Of a DNA stretch of 64,000 nt, positions 48,374-59,417 are shown in pieces. Within the stretch, counting starts at the first letter, position 1. Each line of letters opens with the position of its first letter. The notes below the pieces were generated by a model. The model was not told the DNA's origin. It did no database searches and saw only the letters and a program-made list of their open reading frames with translations. Both the position numbers and the translations under genes were made by a program. Source of the stretch: Lepus europaeus (Eukaryota > Chordata > Mammalia > Lagomorpha > Leporidae); NCBI RefSeq assembly GCF_033115175.1, contig NC_084837.1, positions 64,627,266 through 64,691,265 on the forward strand, given 5' to 3'.

Positions 48374-48703
48374 GGGGCCGGTGCTGTGGCGCAGCGGGTT
48401 AAAGCTCTGGTCTGAAGTGCCAGCATCCCATATGGGCGCCGGTTCTGGTCCCAGCTGCTCCTCTTCTGATCCAGCTCTCTACTATGGCCTAGGAAAGCAG
48501 TGGAGGATGGCCTAGGTCCTTGGGTCCCTGCACCCACATGGGAGACCTAGAAGAAGCTCCGGCTCCTGGCTTCGGATTGGCACAGCTCCAGCCATTGTGG
48601 CCACCTGGGGAGAGAACTGGCGGATGGAAGACCTTTCTCTTTGTCTCTACATCTCTCTGTAACTCTGTCTTTCAAATAAATAAAATAAATCTTAAAAAAA
48701 AAA
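48374..48703 (+). repeat. CSINE, intermediate type, full length
   Basis: GGGGCCGGTGCTGTGGCGCA head, CAAATAAATAAAATAAATCT tail. Confidence 0.93.
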
Positions 48704-48792
48704 TACTTTCTCACTCTGAGATTATACTCATAAATGTCTTTACTGTGTATGTGTGGTTTTAAAATTTTTTTCTGGTATGCTAATGCATTTAC

Positions 48793-49087
48793 CTCTCTCT
48801 CTCTCTCTCTCTCTCTTTTTATTTGAAAAGTAGTGTGACAGAGAGAGAGATCTTCCATTTGCTGGCTCACTCTTCAAATGTCCACAACAGCCAGGAGCCA
48901 GGAACTCCATCTGGGTCTCCCATGTGAGTGGCAGGAATCCTAGTATCCTAGTATCATCTGCTGTCTCTCAGGCACATTAGCAGGGAGCTGGATAGGAAAC
49001 AAAGGTGGGACTCAATCCCAGGCATTCCAGTATATAGAATTCAGGCTACCAAAGTAGTGGCTTAACCTGCTGCACTGCAGTGCCCAC
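48793..49087 (-). repeat. CSINE, ancient (CSINE3-like), with a (CT)n run
   Basis: (CT)n at 48794-48816, then 'atttgaaaagtagtgtgaca'; head end 'gctgcactgcagtgcccacc'. Confidence 0.8.
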
Positions 49088-49246
49088 CCATGGTTTTATC
49101 TTTTTTTAAATTTAAATATTTAATTAATTTGAAGGTTTTTGGTGTAAGAAATGAAGCAGTATTGTAACTTTTTGTTGTTGTTGTTGTTCCTGGATAGCTA
49201 GACCATGTCCCAGTACCAATAATTTATAAGATTTTACATTTTTTGT

Positions 49247-49541
49247 GGTCAGTATTGTAGTGTAGAGGGTTAAGTTGCCGCCTGCAATGCTGGCAACCCA
49301 TTTGGGGTGGGTTTGAGTCCTGACTGCTCCACTTTTGATCCAGCTCCCTGCTAATATGCCTGGAAGAGCAGCAGAAGATGGCTCAAGTCCTTGGGCTCTT
49401 GCACCCATGTGGGAGACCCAGATGAAGCTCCTGGGTTTGGCCTGGCCCAGCCCTGGCCATTGAGGGAGTGAACCAGCAGATGAAAGGTTTCTTTGTCTCC
49501 ATCTATAACTCTGCTTTTCAAATAAATGATATCTTTAAAGA
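49247..49541 (+). repeat. CSINE, standard type
   Basis: 'ggtcagtattgtagtgtaga' head, 'ttttcaaataaatgatatct' tail. A (TTG)n run lies just upstream at about 49171-49188. Confidence 0.87.
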
Positions 49542-49549
49542 AAGATTTT

Positions 49550-49808
49550 ATAATTTTATTTTTTAATTTGAAAAACATGAGAGAGGTAGAAAGCTCCCAC
49601 ATGCAGCCTGGGCCGGGTTCAGCCTAAGCCAGCAGCCAGAACCCAGGGACTCCGTCTTGGTCTCCCATATGGGTGGCAGGGACTCAACTAGTTGAGCTGT
49701 CACCTACTGCCTCCTAAGGTGTGCAGAGCTAGGACTTGAACCAGGTACTCTGATATGGGATGTAGGTATACCAAGTGGTATCTCACCTCTGTGTCAAACA
49801 CCCACCCC
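49550..49808 (-). repeat. CSINE, ancient (CSINE3-like)
   Basis: 'gttcagcctaagccagcagc', 'ctactgcctcctaaggtgtg' and 'ctctgtgtcaaacacccacc'. Confidence 0.8.
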
Positions 49809-49849
49809 AGGGTCTTCTTAAGAATTCTATTTTGTTCGATTGATTTTAT

Positions 49850-50170
49850 TTTTTAAAGATTTATTTATTTGAAAGTCAGAGTTAACAGATGTGGGGTTGG
49901 GAGATTGAATGAGATTCTGTCCACTAGTTCACTCCCAGAATGACCACAAAGCCTGGGGCTGGGCCAGACGGAAGCCAGAGCCTAGAACTCCATCCAGGTT
50001 TCCCTTGTGTTGGCAAGGATCCTAGCACTTGGGCCAACTTCTGCTTTCCCAGGAGCATTCGTGGGGAGCTAGATTGGAAGTGGAGCAGCTGGGACTCAAA
50101 CCTGCATGCTTATATAGGAAGCTGGTGTCGTCTCAGGCAGTGGCTAAACCTGTTATGCCACAATGTAGGC
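49850..50170 (-). repeat. CSINE, standard type
   Basis: 'aagatttatttatttgaaag' and head end 'gttatgccacaatgtaggct'. Confidence 0.88.
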
Positions 50171-50289
50171 TGCCGTCTCCCCCTCTCCCACTGCCCATCC
50201 CCTGATATTTTTGTGCTACAGCAGCATCCTGTTGTAGAAGTTGTCAAATACACAGAAACCTACAATATTTTATACTACTATTTTTTAAA

Positions 50290-50942
50290 TAAAAAAACAG
50301 TTTTTAAAATATTCATTTTGAAAGTGTTAACAGAGGGGCTGGTGCCGTGGCTCACCTGGTTAATCCTCCGCCTGTGGTGCTGGCATCCCATTTGGGCACC
50401 AGTTCTAGTCCCGGTTGCTCCTCTTCTAGTCCAGCTCTCTGCTGTGGCCTGGGAAAGCGTGGATGATGGCCCAAGTGCTTGGGCCCCTGCACCCACATGG
50501 GAGACCAGGAAGAAGCACCTGGCTCCTAGCTTCAGATCGGCGCAGCTCCGGCTTTAGCGGCCGTTTGGGGAGTGAACCAATAGAAGGAAGACCTTTCTCT
50601 CTGTGTTTCTCTCTCACTGTCTGTAACTCTACCTGTCAAATAAAAAAAAAAAAAAAAGAAGGGAGGGAGGGAGGGAGGGAGGAAGGGTTAACAGAGATCA
50701 TCCATCTGCTGGTTCACTCCCCAGTTGGCCATAATGGCCAGGCCAAAGCCAGGAGCCAGAAGCGTCTTTCAGGTTTCACATGGATGGCAGGGGGCGCAAA
50801 CACTTGAGCCACCTTCTGCTGCATTTCCCAGGCCATTAGGAGGGAGCTGGAGCAGAAGTGGAGCAGAACTCGAGCCACTGCTCACATGGGATACAAGCAT
50901 CTCAGATGGTCGCTGAGCCAGTTGTGCCACAGTGCCAGCCCA
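50290..50942 (-). repeat. CSINE, standard type, interrupted by a plus-strand CSINE
   Basis: Parts at 50290-50335 (tail side) and 50687-50942 (body and head). Split by the copy at 50336-50686. Confidence 0.87.
50336..50686 (+). repeat. CSINE, intermediate type, nested, with a (GGGA)n tail
   Basis: TSD GTTAACAGAG at 50326-50335 and 50687-50696. Its A tail continues into a (GGGA)n microsatellite at about 50659-50684. Confidence 0.92.
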
Positions 50943-51138
50943 CGTTATCCTAGTTATTCTGGTTTTTGTGCTTCCTAAAAATGCCATGTATTTCCATGCT
51001 TTTGCTCATGTTGGCTCATCTTCCTAGTGTGTGTTAGTTCATCAAACCCCTCGAGTTCCTACCGTTCAAATTACTGCTCGTTCTGTTAACATGATACTTT
51101 CTCCTTAAGTCCCCATCCTTGGCTTCTCATAGTCTCTC

Positions 51139-51437
51139 TTTCTCTTTTAAAAATTTATTTATTTATTTGAAAGGTAGAGTTAGAGAGGCAGAGGCAGAGA
51201 GAGAGGTCTTCCATCCACTGGTTTACTGCCCAAATGTCCGCAACGGCTGGAGCTGTGCCGATTTGAAGCCAGGAGCTTCTTCTGGGTCTCCCACGTGGGT
51301 GCAGGGGCCCAAGGACTTGGGCCATCTTCTGCTTTCCCAGGCCATAGCAGAGAGCTGAATCAGATGTGGAGCAGCCAGGATTCGAATTGGTGCCCATATG
51401 GGGCAATGGCTTTACCTGCTATGCCACAGTACCAGCC
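51139..51437 (-). repeat. CSINE, standard type
   Basis: CTCATAGTCTCT flanks both ends as TSD. A ~20-bp stretch near the head is missing. Confidence 0.9.
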
Positions 51438-51734
51438 CCTCATAGTCTCTTGTTACTCCCGTGTAATACTTTCTCTTTATTAACAAAAGTGAATTTTCTT
51501 TGACTTAATTACATTGAGTGATCCAGAGCTCATCTTTCTTTGAGACTAGCACAGTAAGCAGTTACGAAGCTGCCATAGTTGACAACACGTTGCATTGAGT
51601 GCTTGGGGAATATGGAGTGATGGAAGATGTGATCCTGGCCTCAAGAAGGTTTTAGACTTGTTAGAACTGCCAGGCTTTAGGCACAGAAAAAACAATAAGC
51701 AATACCAAGGTTTCCTATGTGAAGTAAATGGTGC

Positions 51735-52010
51735 TGGGGCTGGTGTTGTGGTGTAGGCGGTAAAGCCGCTGCCTGCAATCATGACTTCCAATCCAGCTCC
51801 CTGTTAATGGCCTGGGAAAAGCGGCAAAAGGTGGCCCAAACACGTTTGTGCCTGTTACCCGTGTGGGAGACCCAGATGAAGTCCCTAGTTTCAGCCTGGC
51901 CCAGTGCTGACCATTGTGGGTATCTGGGGAGTGAACCAATGAATGAAAGATGTCTCTCTGTGTTGCCCCCTCTTTATCTGTAACTCTGACTTTCGAATAA
52001 ATTTTTTTAA
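51735..52010 (+). repeat. CSINE, standard type, internally shortened
   Basis: 'ggggctggtgttgtggtgta' head; the segment between 'gcctgcaat' and 'cttccaatcc' is largely missing. Confidence 0.87.
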
Positions 52011-52619
52011 AGGTACTTTGAGTACATCAGGAATCTGGAGTGATAACTTACTCATTGGTTGCTTTGAATGAGTTCAGTGGAGGTTATTTTTGTCCAAGGG
52101 AATGGCCTATCTAAGGCAGGAATGTACAAGCTATGTTTGAAGGGGTGAGATGGAGCTGCCTGAGTGGTGCTAAGAAGGTGTTGTCACAGTGCCCATTTCT
52201 CCAGGTGTTCGAGGGGACCAGGCTTGCACACTGCATTTCTGATAGGCTCAGACTCCTGGGGGCTATGAAGTACCACAGTTTCTCAGGTGCAGTGGCAAAG
52301 TGGCCTCATGAATGTGCTGAACACTTTAGGTGAGACCTGCAGATAATGGCCACGCCATTACCCCATACCAGAAGAAGGAAATGTACTTTTTCTTAGAGGA
52401 CTTTTTAACCTCAGGACAGGTAGCAGTATCTCTATGATAAACGTTAATGGTGTTAGAGAAACAGCATTCCTCACTCAGCAAACATTTATTTATCTAATGT
52501 ATGCAAGTCATAGGCTAGGTGCTGAGTGTGGATGTGTGTGTGTATAAGTGAGACAGAGAGAAAAAGGAGTTTGCTCAGTGGTTTTTTTTTTTGTTTGTTT
52601 GTTTTGTTTTTCTTTCTTC
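52011..52619. other. STARD9 intron 3, no repeat recognised
   Basis: Contains a splice-acceptor-like TTTCTCCAG at about 52196-52204 followed by an open frame, but it does not encode the expected motor-domain exon. A (GT)n run lies near 52530. Confidence 0.45.
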
Positions 52620-52934
52620 TTCTTCTTTTTTTTTTTTTTAAGATTTATTTGAGAGGCAGAGTTACAGAAAGACAGAGGTCTTTGATCCGCTGGTTCACTC
52701 TGCAAATGGCCCCAATGGCTGCAGCTGGGCCTGGCTGAAGCCAGGAGCCAGGAGCTTTCTCCAGTCTTCAATGTGGGCGTGGGGGCCTGAGCACTTGGGC
52801 CATCTTCTTCTGCTTCCCAGGCCATCAGCAGGGAGCTGGATTGGAAGTGGAGCAGCCGGGACTTGAACCAGTGCCCATGTGGAATGCTGGCACCGCAGGC
52901 AGAGGCTTAACCTACTCGCCACAGCACCGGCCCC
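52620..52934 (-). repeat. CSINE, standard type
   Basis: (TTC)n and T(13) in front, then AAGATTTATTTGAGAGGCAG; head end CACAGCACCGGCCCC. Confidence 0.92.
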
Positions 52935-53378
52935 TGTTCAGTTCCTTTACCTTGCTGCAGTATCTCCTTTTCTACAGAAGAGATTTTGATTTTCTAGATG
53001 TTCTAATAGGCTGTCATCTCCATGTAGTCTTCCTACCCAGAAGCTTGTTGTTTGGAGACCAGTATGTCTTCCTTTCTTTCCAAACCCTGGGCTTAGGACC
53101 ACAGTATCTCTATCTTTGCTTCTCTCTTCAGGAGCCTGCCCCTAGGGCATCCCACAGATCTATTTTTGCTTGCAAATGGTGTAATTGTTATGATTTTAAC
53201 ATTGAAAGCTACTTTCTTGTGGAAAAATAGCCTCCCAGGAACGTGGGACTGGCTTTTCCTTCCAGATGTGCGGTTGAGCATTACTGATGGCTTTATGTCC
53301 AGATGCCTCATTACCAAGAGAGAAACAGGATGGTCATACGCTTTCCGAGCACAAACTTCGAAAGCTTGGATTGTTCTG
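52935..53378. other. STARD9 intron 3, no feature seen
   Basis: No recognised repeat. Overlapping short frames on both strands show no similarity I know. Confidence 0.45.
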
Positions 53379-53820
53379 CCTTGCTATTCAAAGCGTGGAC
53401 ATCTAGGCATTGAATAGAGTCTGTTAAAAATGCTTTTTTTTTTTAGATTTTATTTGAGAGGTAGAATTATAAAGAAAGGGAGGGATTGGGAGAAAGGTCT
53501 TCCATTCGCTGGTTCGTTCTCCAGATGGCCTCAATGGCTGGAGCTGAGGCAATCTGGAGCCAGGAGCTTCCTCTGGGCCTCCCACATGGGTGCAGGGACC
53601 CAAGCATGTGGTCCATCTTCTGCTGCTTTCCCAGGCCATAAGCAGAGAGCTGGATCAGAAGAGGAACAGCCAGGACAGGAACCAGCACCCATATGGGATG
53701 CCAGCACTGGCCCCATAAAATGCTTATTTTCAGATCCAACAGAAAGGTACTGAGTCAAGATCTGCATTTTAAAGAGACTGCCAGGTAATTAATATGCATG
53801 TGAAAATAAAGTTAAGATTC
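53379..53820 (+). mobile_element. MER5A-like hAT fragment, split by a CSINE
   Basis: 'gctattcaaagcgtggacat' on the left; 'agatctgcattttaaagaga', 'ctgccaggtaattaatatgc' and 'atgtgaaaataaagtt' on the right of the SINE fit MER5A in order. Diverged. Confidence 0.5.
53436..53716 (-). repeat. CSINE, standard type, inserted in MER5A-like DNA
   Basis: TSD AAAATGCTT at 53427-53435 and 53717-53725. Most of the head beyond GGGATGCCAGCACTGGCCCC is missing. Confidence 0.9.
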
Positions 53821-54479
53821 AGACCAGGGGATTTGGGGATGGAGCTTAAGATGCTGCTAGCCTGGGGGGGAGAGGGGGGACAAGTTCTTTGTAACAAGAT
53901 TCTAGAGTATGTGTGAATGGATAATTCCTTTTTCTAGGCCCAGTTACTTGTGCTTTTGCTCTGGCTGAATAATGTGGCTTGTTCCTTGATTGACATTTCT
54001 CTTTTCTGTCTGGTGGACTCAAGACACTGTTAGACTTTGACGTACTTACATAGCTGCCTTCTCAGGCAAACTCTGATGGCTTTTGACCTTGTAGAACAAA
54101 ACTTTATATGATGTAATTTAAATAGCCTTCATTTTCTTATCTTTCAAGATAGAATAGTAATTCCCCACAAACCAACATCATAGGAACATTGTTAGACTAC
54201 AATGAAGTATTAGGCTGGGGAGGACTTTGGGAAAAAGTTAGAAATATTATCAACTGGTTTTGTTTCTGAATTATATTCTTTGTTGTATCTGCACCAGGAA
54301 TGACACTGACTTTCTCTTTGTACAGGGTCCTATATGTTACCAAAGTAGCTGTTAATTCTCAAAAATATTTCTGAAGATACCATAATTTGCTATTTTTTAA
54401 AAATTATGAGCCCCAGCTATTCTGTCCCCAGTATCCTCCTTCCCAGGTGCTGAGACAATCACTGTTATCAGTTGCTGAG
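53821..54479. other. STARD9 intron 3, no feature seen
   Basis: Unique-looking sequence with a G-run near 53864-53878. No coding or repeat signal recognised. Confidence 0.45.
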
Positions 54480-54700
54480 ATATATAGTCCCAGAGAAGTC
54501 CATATAAATATAAACATGTAACTGTGTATTTTCATTTTTTCAAAATCTTACAGTATACACATATTATTCTGCATCTCACTTTGTTTGCTTAATATATCTT
54601 TGAGACATTTCTAGATAGGTATATAAACTACTTTTTTATTTTTGATGATCACATAGTAATTTTCTGTTTCAGTGTGCCCTAATTTGTTTGCCACTATGAA
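54480..54700 (-). mobile_element. Ancient L1M fragment
   Basis: 'tctgcatctcactttgtttg', 'aatatatctttgagacattt' and 'tgtgccctaatttgtttgcc' are typical antisense old L1. Confidence 0.6.
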
Positions 54701-54702
54701 CT

Positions 54703-55050
54703 TTTTAAAAAAATATATTTTTATTCAAAAGGAAGAGTGCAAGACAGAGAGAGAGAGAGAAAGAGAGAAACACTCTGTGTGTGTGTGTGTGTGTGTTATC
54801 TTCCATCTGCTGGTTCATTTCCTAAATGCCTACAGCAGCCAAGGCTGAATCAGACCAAAGCCAAGGGTAAGGAACTGTATCCTGGTCTAACATATAGTGG
54901 CAGAGACCCAAGAACATGGGCCATCATTCATGCTTTCCCAGACACAGCTGGAAGCTGGTTTGGAAGCAGAGCAGCCGGGACTCAGCACTCTAATATGGGA
55001 TGCGAGTGTCACAAGCAGTGGCTTAACCTACTGTATCACAGTGTATGCCC
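54703..55050 (-). repeat. CSINE, ancient, with a (GT)n run
   Basis: (GA)n and (GT)n expansions at 54740-54796, then 'catctgctggttcatttcct'; head end 'tatcacagtgtatgcccc'. Confidence 0.8.
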
Positions 55051-55055
55051 CTGAC

Positions 55056-55378
55056 CTTTTTTTTATTATTAAATTTTTATTTACTTTGCTTTTGCTTTTT
55101 GAGAGGTGCACGGAGAGATTTCCATCCATTGATTCACTCCCCAAATGCCTACAATGGCCTGAGCTGGGTCAGGTGGAAGCCAGGAGCTCAGAACTTAATC
55201 CAGGTCTACCACATGCATGATAGGGACCCAGCTGCTCGATCCACCACCTGCTGCTTTCCAGGGTACACGTTAGCAGGAAAGTGGAATTGGAAGTGGAGAT
55301 GGGACTTGAATCCAGGAACTCTGATATGGGATATGGGCATTCCAAACCGTCTTAACCACTGTGCCCAATGCTCACCCT
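55056..55378 (-). repeat. CSINE, ancient (CSINE3-like)
   Basis: 'cattgattcactccccaaat', 'ctgctttccagggtacacgt' and 'taaccactgtgcccaatgct'. Confidence 0.8.
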
Positions 55379-55519
55379 ATTTGAACTTTTAAACTATGTA
55401 TGAACTTTGAAACTGTTTATTTTTATAGACAGTGACAACCTTATAGGCAACATATATGTAGTTGAGTCTGCATTTTTTGCCTTATCTCTCTTTTAATTTG
55501 GATTAATTAGACTATGTAC

Positions 55520-55854
55520 TTTAAAAAAAAAAAGATTGATTTATTTGAAAGTCAGAGTTACACAGAGAAGGAGAGGCTGAGAAAGAGAGAGAGGTCTTCC
55601 ATTTGCTGGCTCACTCCCCAATTGGCCTCAGTGGCCAGAACTGTGCCAATCCAAAGCCAGGAGCAGAAGCTTTTTCCAGGTCTTCCACGTGGGTGCAGGG
55701 ACCCAAGGATTTGGTAAGCCATTTTTTACTGCTTTCCCAGGCCATAGCAGAGAGCTTGATTGGAAGTGGAGCAGCCGGGACTCAAACCAGCGCCTGTATG
55801 AGATGCCAGCACTACAGTCAATGGCTTTACCCACTCCTCCACAGTGCTGACCCC
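55520..55854 (-). repeat. CSINE, standard type, full length
   Basis: TSD AGACTATGTAC at 55509-55519 and 55855-55865. Confidence 0.94.
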
Positions 55855-55913
55855 AGACTATGTACATTTAGCGTAATTAATGATACAGTTATGTCTATCA
55901 TATCATGTTCCTC

Positions 55914-56223
55914 TGTTTTTTTTCATCTACTTGAGAGGCAAGTTGACAGAGAAACCAACTTGTCATCTGCTGGTTCACTCCTCAAATGCCCACGGCAGGC
56001 AGGTCTGCGCCAGACTGAATCCAGGAGACAGGAACTTCCTACAGATTTTCCACAGGGTGGCAGGGGCCCAAGCACCTGAGCCATTATCTGCTGCCTTCCA
56101 GGATGCGTTAGTAGGAAACTGGATCAGCAGCAGATAGCTGGGACTTGAACTGGAACTCCAGTATGGGATGCAGGTGTCCCAACCAAATGGCAGTCTAACT
56201 TGTTATGCCACAACACTGGCCCC
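55914..56223 (-). repeat. CSINE, standard to ancient type
   Basis: 'catctacttgagaggcaagt' and head end 'gccacaacactggcccc'. Confidence 0.86.
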
Positions 56224-56509
56224 ATTTTTTTTCATGCCATTTCTTGGATTGCATATTTTTAAAAATTTCATCTTATTGAAATAGTTTTATTACCTATAAT
56301 CTTCTTTTTAAAAAAGATCTTTAGGTTTTACAATATGCATTTCTAACTTAACACAGTTTAAGGTGGTAACACATCACTTTCTGCATGAAGTAAAAAACAC
56401 TAGCATACTTTTATTCCCCCCCCCGTCCTTATGCTATAAGGTCATACATTTTACATCTATATATGTTACAAACTGTGTAATAAATTAATTTTTATAAATA
56501 GTAATTAAG

Positions 56510-56818
56510 AAAAAGATTTATTTACTTATTTGAAAGTCAGCATTAGAAGAAGAGACAGAGATCTTCTTTCTGGTGGTTCACTCCCCAAATGGCCACAATG
56601 GCCAGGGCTGGGCCAGGCTGAACCAGGAGGCCTTAGCTGCTTCTGGGTCTCCCACATGGGTACGTGGGCCCAACTACTTGAGCCATCCTTTGCTGCTTTC
56701 CCAGGTACATCAACAGGGAGCTGGATTGAAATGGAGCAGCCGGAATTTTAGCAGGCACCTACATGGGATGTTGGCACTGCAGATGGCAGCTTAACCTGCT
56801 ATGCCACGGTGCTGCCCC
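56510..56818 (-). repeat. CSINE, standard type
   Basis: 'agatttatttacttatttga' and head end 'gccacggtgctgcccc'. Abuts the next copy in the same orientation. Confidence 0.9.
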
Positions 56819-56827
56819 TAAATACTT

Positions 56828-57143
56828 ATTTTTAAAGATTTATTTCATTTATTTGAAAGGTGAAGTGACAGAGAAAGGGGAGAGAAAGAGAGAGAGACAG
56901 AGACATATCTTCCATCTGCTGGTTCACTTCCCAAATGGATGCAAAGTTGAGGCTGGGCCAAGCCAAAGCCAGGAACCCAGAACTCCATCTGGAATTCCAC
57001 ATGGGCCCTTGTGCCACCTTCTGTTGCTTTCCCAGGTACATTAACAGGGAGCTGGGTTGGAAGTGGAGCAGTCAGGACTCAAACCAGCATTCCAATATGG
57101 GATGCCAGTATTACAATCAGTGCTGAACCTGCTGTCCCAACAG
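56828..57143 (-). repeat. CSINE, standard type
   Basis: 'gatttatttcatttatttga' and head end 'gaacctgctgtcccaaca'. Tandem-like neighbour of 56510-56818. Confidence 0.88.
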
Positions 57144-57268
57144 TAATTATTTTTTTTTTAAACAGAATTTAATAAGAAAAAAATCTTGCTAATTCAAGTA
57201 GTTTCCAGTTCTGATGTTCTTCATACTTCTACTTGCTGTCATTTTCTTTTGTCTTTTAATAAATTCTT

Positions 57269-57484
57269 TTTTTTTTTTTTTTTTTGACAGGCAGAGTGGA
57301 CAGTGAGAGAGAGACAGAGAGAAAGGTCTTCCTTTTGCCGTTGGTTCACCCTCCAATGGCCGCCGCGGTAGCGCGCTGCGGCCGGCGCACCGCGCTGTTC
57401 CGATGGCAGGAGCCAGGTGCTTCTCCCGGTCTCCCATGGGGTGCAGGGCCCAAGGACTTGGGCCATCCTCCACTGCACTCCCTT
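57269..57484 (-). repeat. CSINE, young type, 5'-truncated
   Basis: Reversed tail and body are near-identical to the young copy at 57621, but the head (high-coordinate end) stops after CACTGCACTCCC. No clear TSD. Confidence 0.93.
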
Positions 57485-57620
57485 TCAGGTGTAATATTCT
57501 TGACATTGAAAACGGAAAGCATGTTTGATTTAAATCCCACAAACCACATAGCACTGAGTCTGGTCAGCAAATGATCCATAATGGCTTCTGGTTTGTTCTG
57601 CAGACTCTAGGACAGATTTT

Positions 57621-57964
57621 TTTTTTTTTTTTTAATTTTTGACAGGCAGAGTGGACAGTGAGAGAGAGAGAGAGAGAAAGGTCTTCCTTTTGCCGTTGGT
57701 TCACCCTCCAATGGCCGCCGCGGTAGCGCACTGCGGCCGGCGCACCGCGCTGTTCCGATGGCAGGAGCCAGGTGCTTCTCCTGGTCTCCCATGGGGTGCA
57801 GGGCCCAAGCACTTGGGCCATCCTCCACTGCACTCCCTGGCCACAGCAGAGAGCTGGCCTGGAAGAGGGGCAATCGGGACAGGATCGGTGCCCCAACCGG
57901 GACTAGAACCCGGTGTGCTGGCGCCGCAAGGCGGAGGATTAGCCTGTTGAGCCATGGCGCCGGC
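57621..57964 (-). repeat. CSINE, young type, full length
   Basis: Perfect 16-bp TSD CTCTAGGACAGATTTT at 57605-57620 and 57965-57980. Confidence 0.96.
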
Positions 57965-58021
57965 CTCTAGGACAGATTTTAATTGAGCATTTACCTCCTA
58001 ACCCACAGATAGAACCTTTAA

Positions 58022-58252
58022 TCCACTTCTAATCCAGCTCCCTGCTAATGTTCCTGGGAAAGCAGTAGAAGATGGTCCAAGTACTGAGGCTCTTGCCACC
58101 TATATGGATGACCCAGATGAAGCTCCCAGCCCCTGCTGTTGCAACCATTTGGGGAGTGAACCAGCAGATAGAGGATCAATTGATCTCTTGCTCTGTCTTT
58201 CCCTCTTTCTTTGTAACTCTGCCTTGCAAATAAGTACATCTTAAAGAAAAAA
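58022..58252 (+). repeat. CSINE, 5'-truncated
   Basis: Starts at 'ccacttctaatccagctccc' without the tRNA-like head; ends GCAAATAAGTACATCTT. Confidence 0.86.
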
Positions 58253-58333
58253 ATGCCAAGAATTGTGCTAAGCACTGAAAATAGCCAGTAAGAACTGGGC
58301 ATTTTATACTTGCCCTTTAAAAACTGATTACTT

Positions 58334-58621
58334 GTGGGGTAAGTATTGTGCAGTGGGTTAACCTGCTGCTTGCTACACTGGCATCCCATATCACAGTGCC
58401 CATTGAGGTCCCAGCTGCTCTGCTTCTGATCCAGATTCCTGCTATTGTGCCTGGGAGGTAGCTGATGATGGCTCATATACATGGGCACCTGCCTGACTTC
58501 AGCTTGCCCCAAACTAGGCAGTTGTAGGCATTTAGGGAGTGAACCAGCATATGGAAGATCTCCTCCCCAGCCAGCTCCTTATTTCCATTGCTCTTTCAAA
58601 TAAATAACAATTTTTAAAAAA
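58334..58621 (+). repeat. CSINE, standard to ancient type
   Basis: 'gtattgtgcagtgggttaac' head, 'ttcaaataaataacaatttt' tail. Confidence 0.85.
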
Positions 58622-58644
58622 TGTATATAAAAACCAGTGGTTCA

Positions 58645-58920
58645 GTGTGGGTTTGGTATAGCCAGGAAGAGGCTGCTTGGGTTGCCCATATCGCGTATCA
58701 GAATGCTTGGGTTCAGGTCCCAGCTCTGTGCTTGATTCCAGCTTCCTGTTAAGGCTGGTAGCAGGAGATGGCTCAAGTGATTGGTTCCTCGGGAGACCTG
58801 GGTTAAGTTCAGCTTCAGCCTGGCCAGCCCTGACTGTTGTGGGCATTTGGGCAATGAACCAGTGGTTGGAAGATTATTCTGTTTCTGTGCCTTTCAAATA
58901 AGTAAACTTTAACAAAAAAA
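58645..58920 (+). repeat. CSINE, ancient (CSINE3-like)
   Basis: 'gtgtgggtttggtatagcca' head, 'cagaatgcttgggttcaggt', 'cctttcaaataagtaaactt' tail. Confidence 0.82.
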
Positions 58921-59189
58921 TTGCTACAGGATTTTTTGAAAAAACAAATAAGAGCTAGTCATTCTTAGGTCAGATAAAGAGATAGTACTCTGCAAATTGG
59001 TAAATATTAAAAGCTCATATGTATTTTAATCAAGCATTTGAAAAAATTTCAAGAGGGTGATAGCTTGTTTTTGTTGGTGGAGGGGAGGAGAGTTTTCAAA
59101 AATGTAGCTCACAGAATAATTGCTTCATTCAGGATCAGATAGGATTTCTATCTGCAGATTATTTTCCAAAGCTTACAGGGGCATTTCTT

Positions 59190-59402
59190 TTTTCTTTTTT
59201 TGACAGGCAGAGTGGATAGTGAGAGAGAGAGACAGAGAGAAAGGTCTTCCTTTGCCGTTGGTTCACCCTCTAGTGGCCGCCGTGGCCAGCGCGCCGCGCT
59301 GTTCTGAAGAATCCGGCGCCCCAACCGGGACTAGAACCCGGTGTGCCGGTGCCGCGAGGCTGAGGATTAACCTGTTGAGCCACGGCATCTAGCACCGGCC
59401 TA
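59190..59402 (-). repeat. CSINE, young type, with a large internal deletion
   Basis: TSD ACAGGGGCATTTCTT at 59175-59189 and 59403-59417 proves both ends are original, yet the copy is 213 bp instead of ~345. The middle, from after 'cgctgttctgaag' to 'aatccggcgcccc', is missing. Confidence 0.94.
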
Positions 59403-59417
59403 ACAGGGGCATTTCTT

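Noticed and set aside
52196-52333. Acceptor-like TTTCTCCAG followed by GTGTTC, as possible STARD9 exon 4
   Set aside because: The translation VFEGTRLAHC does not match the expected motor-domain sequence VFQDLGMEVL or the P-loop. Exon 4 must lie beyond the window.
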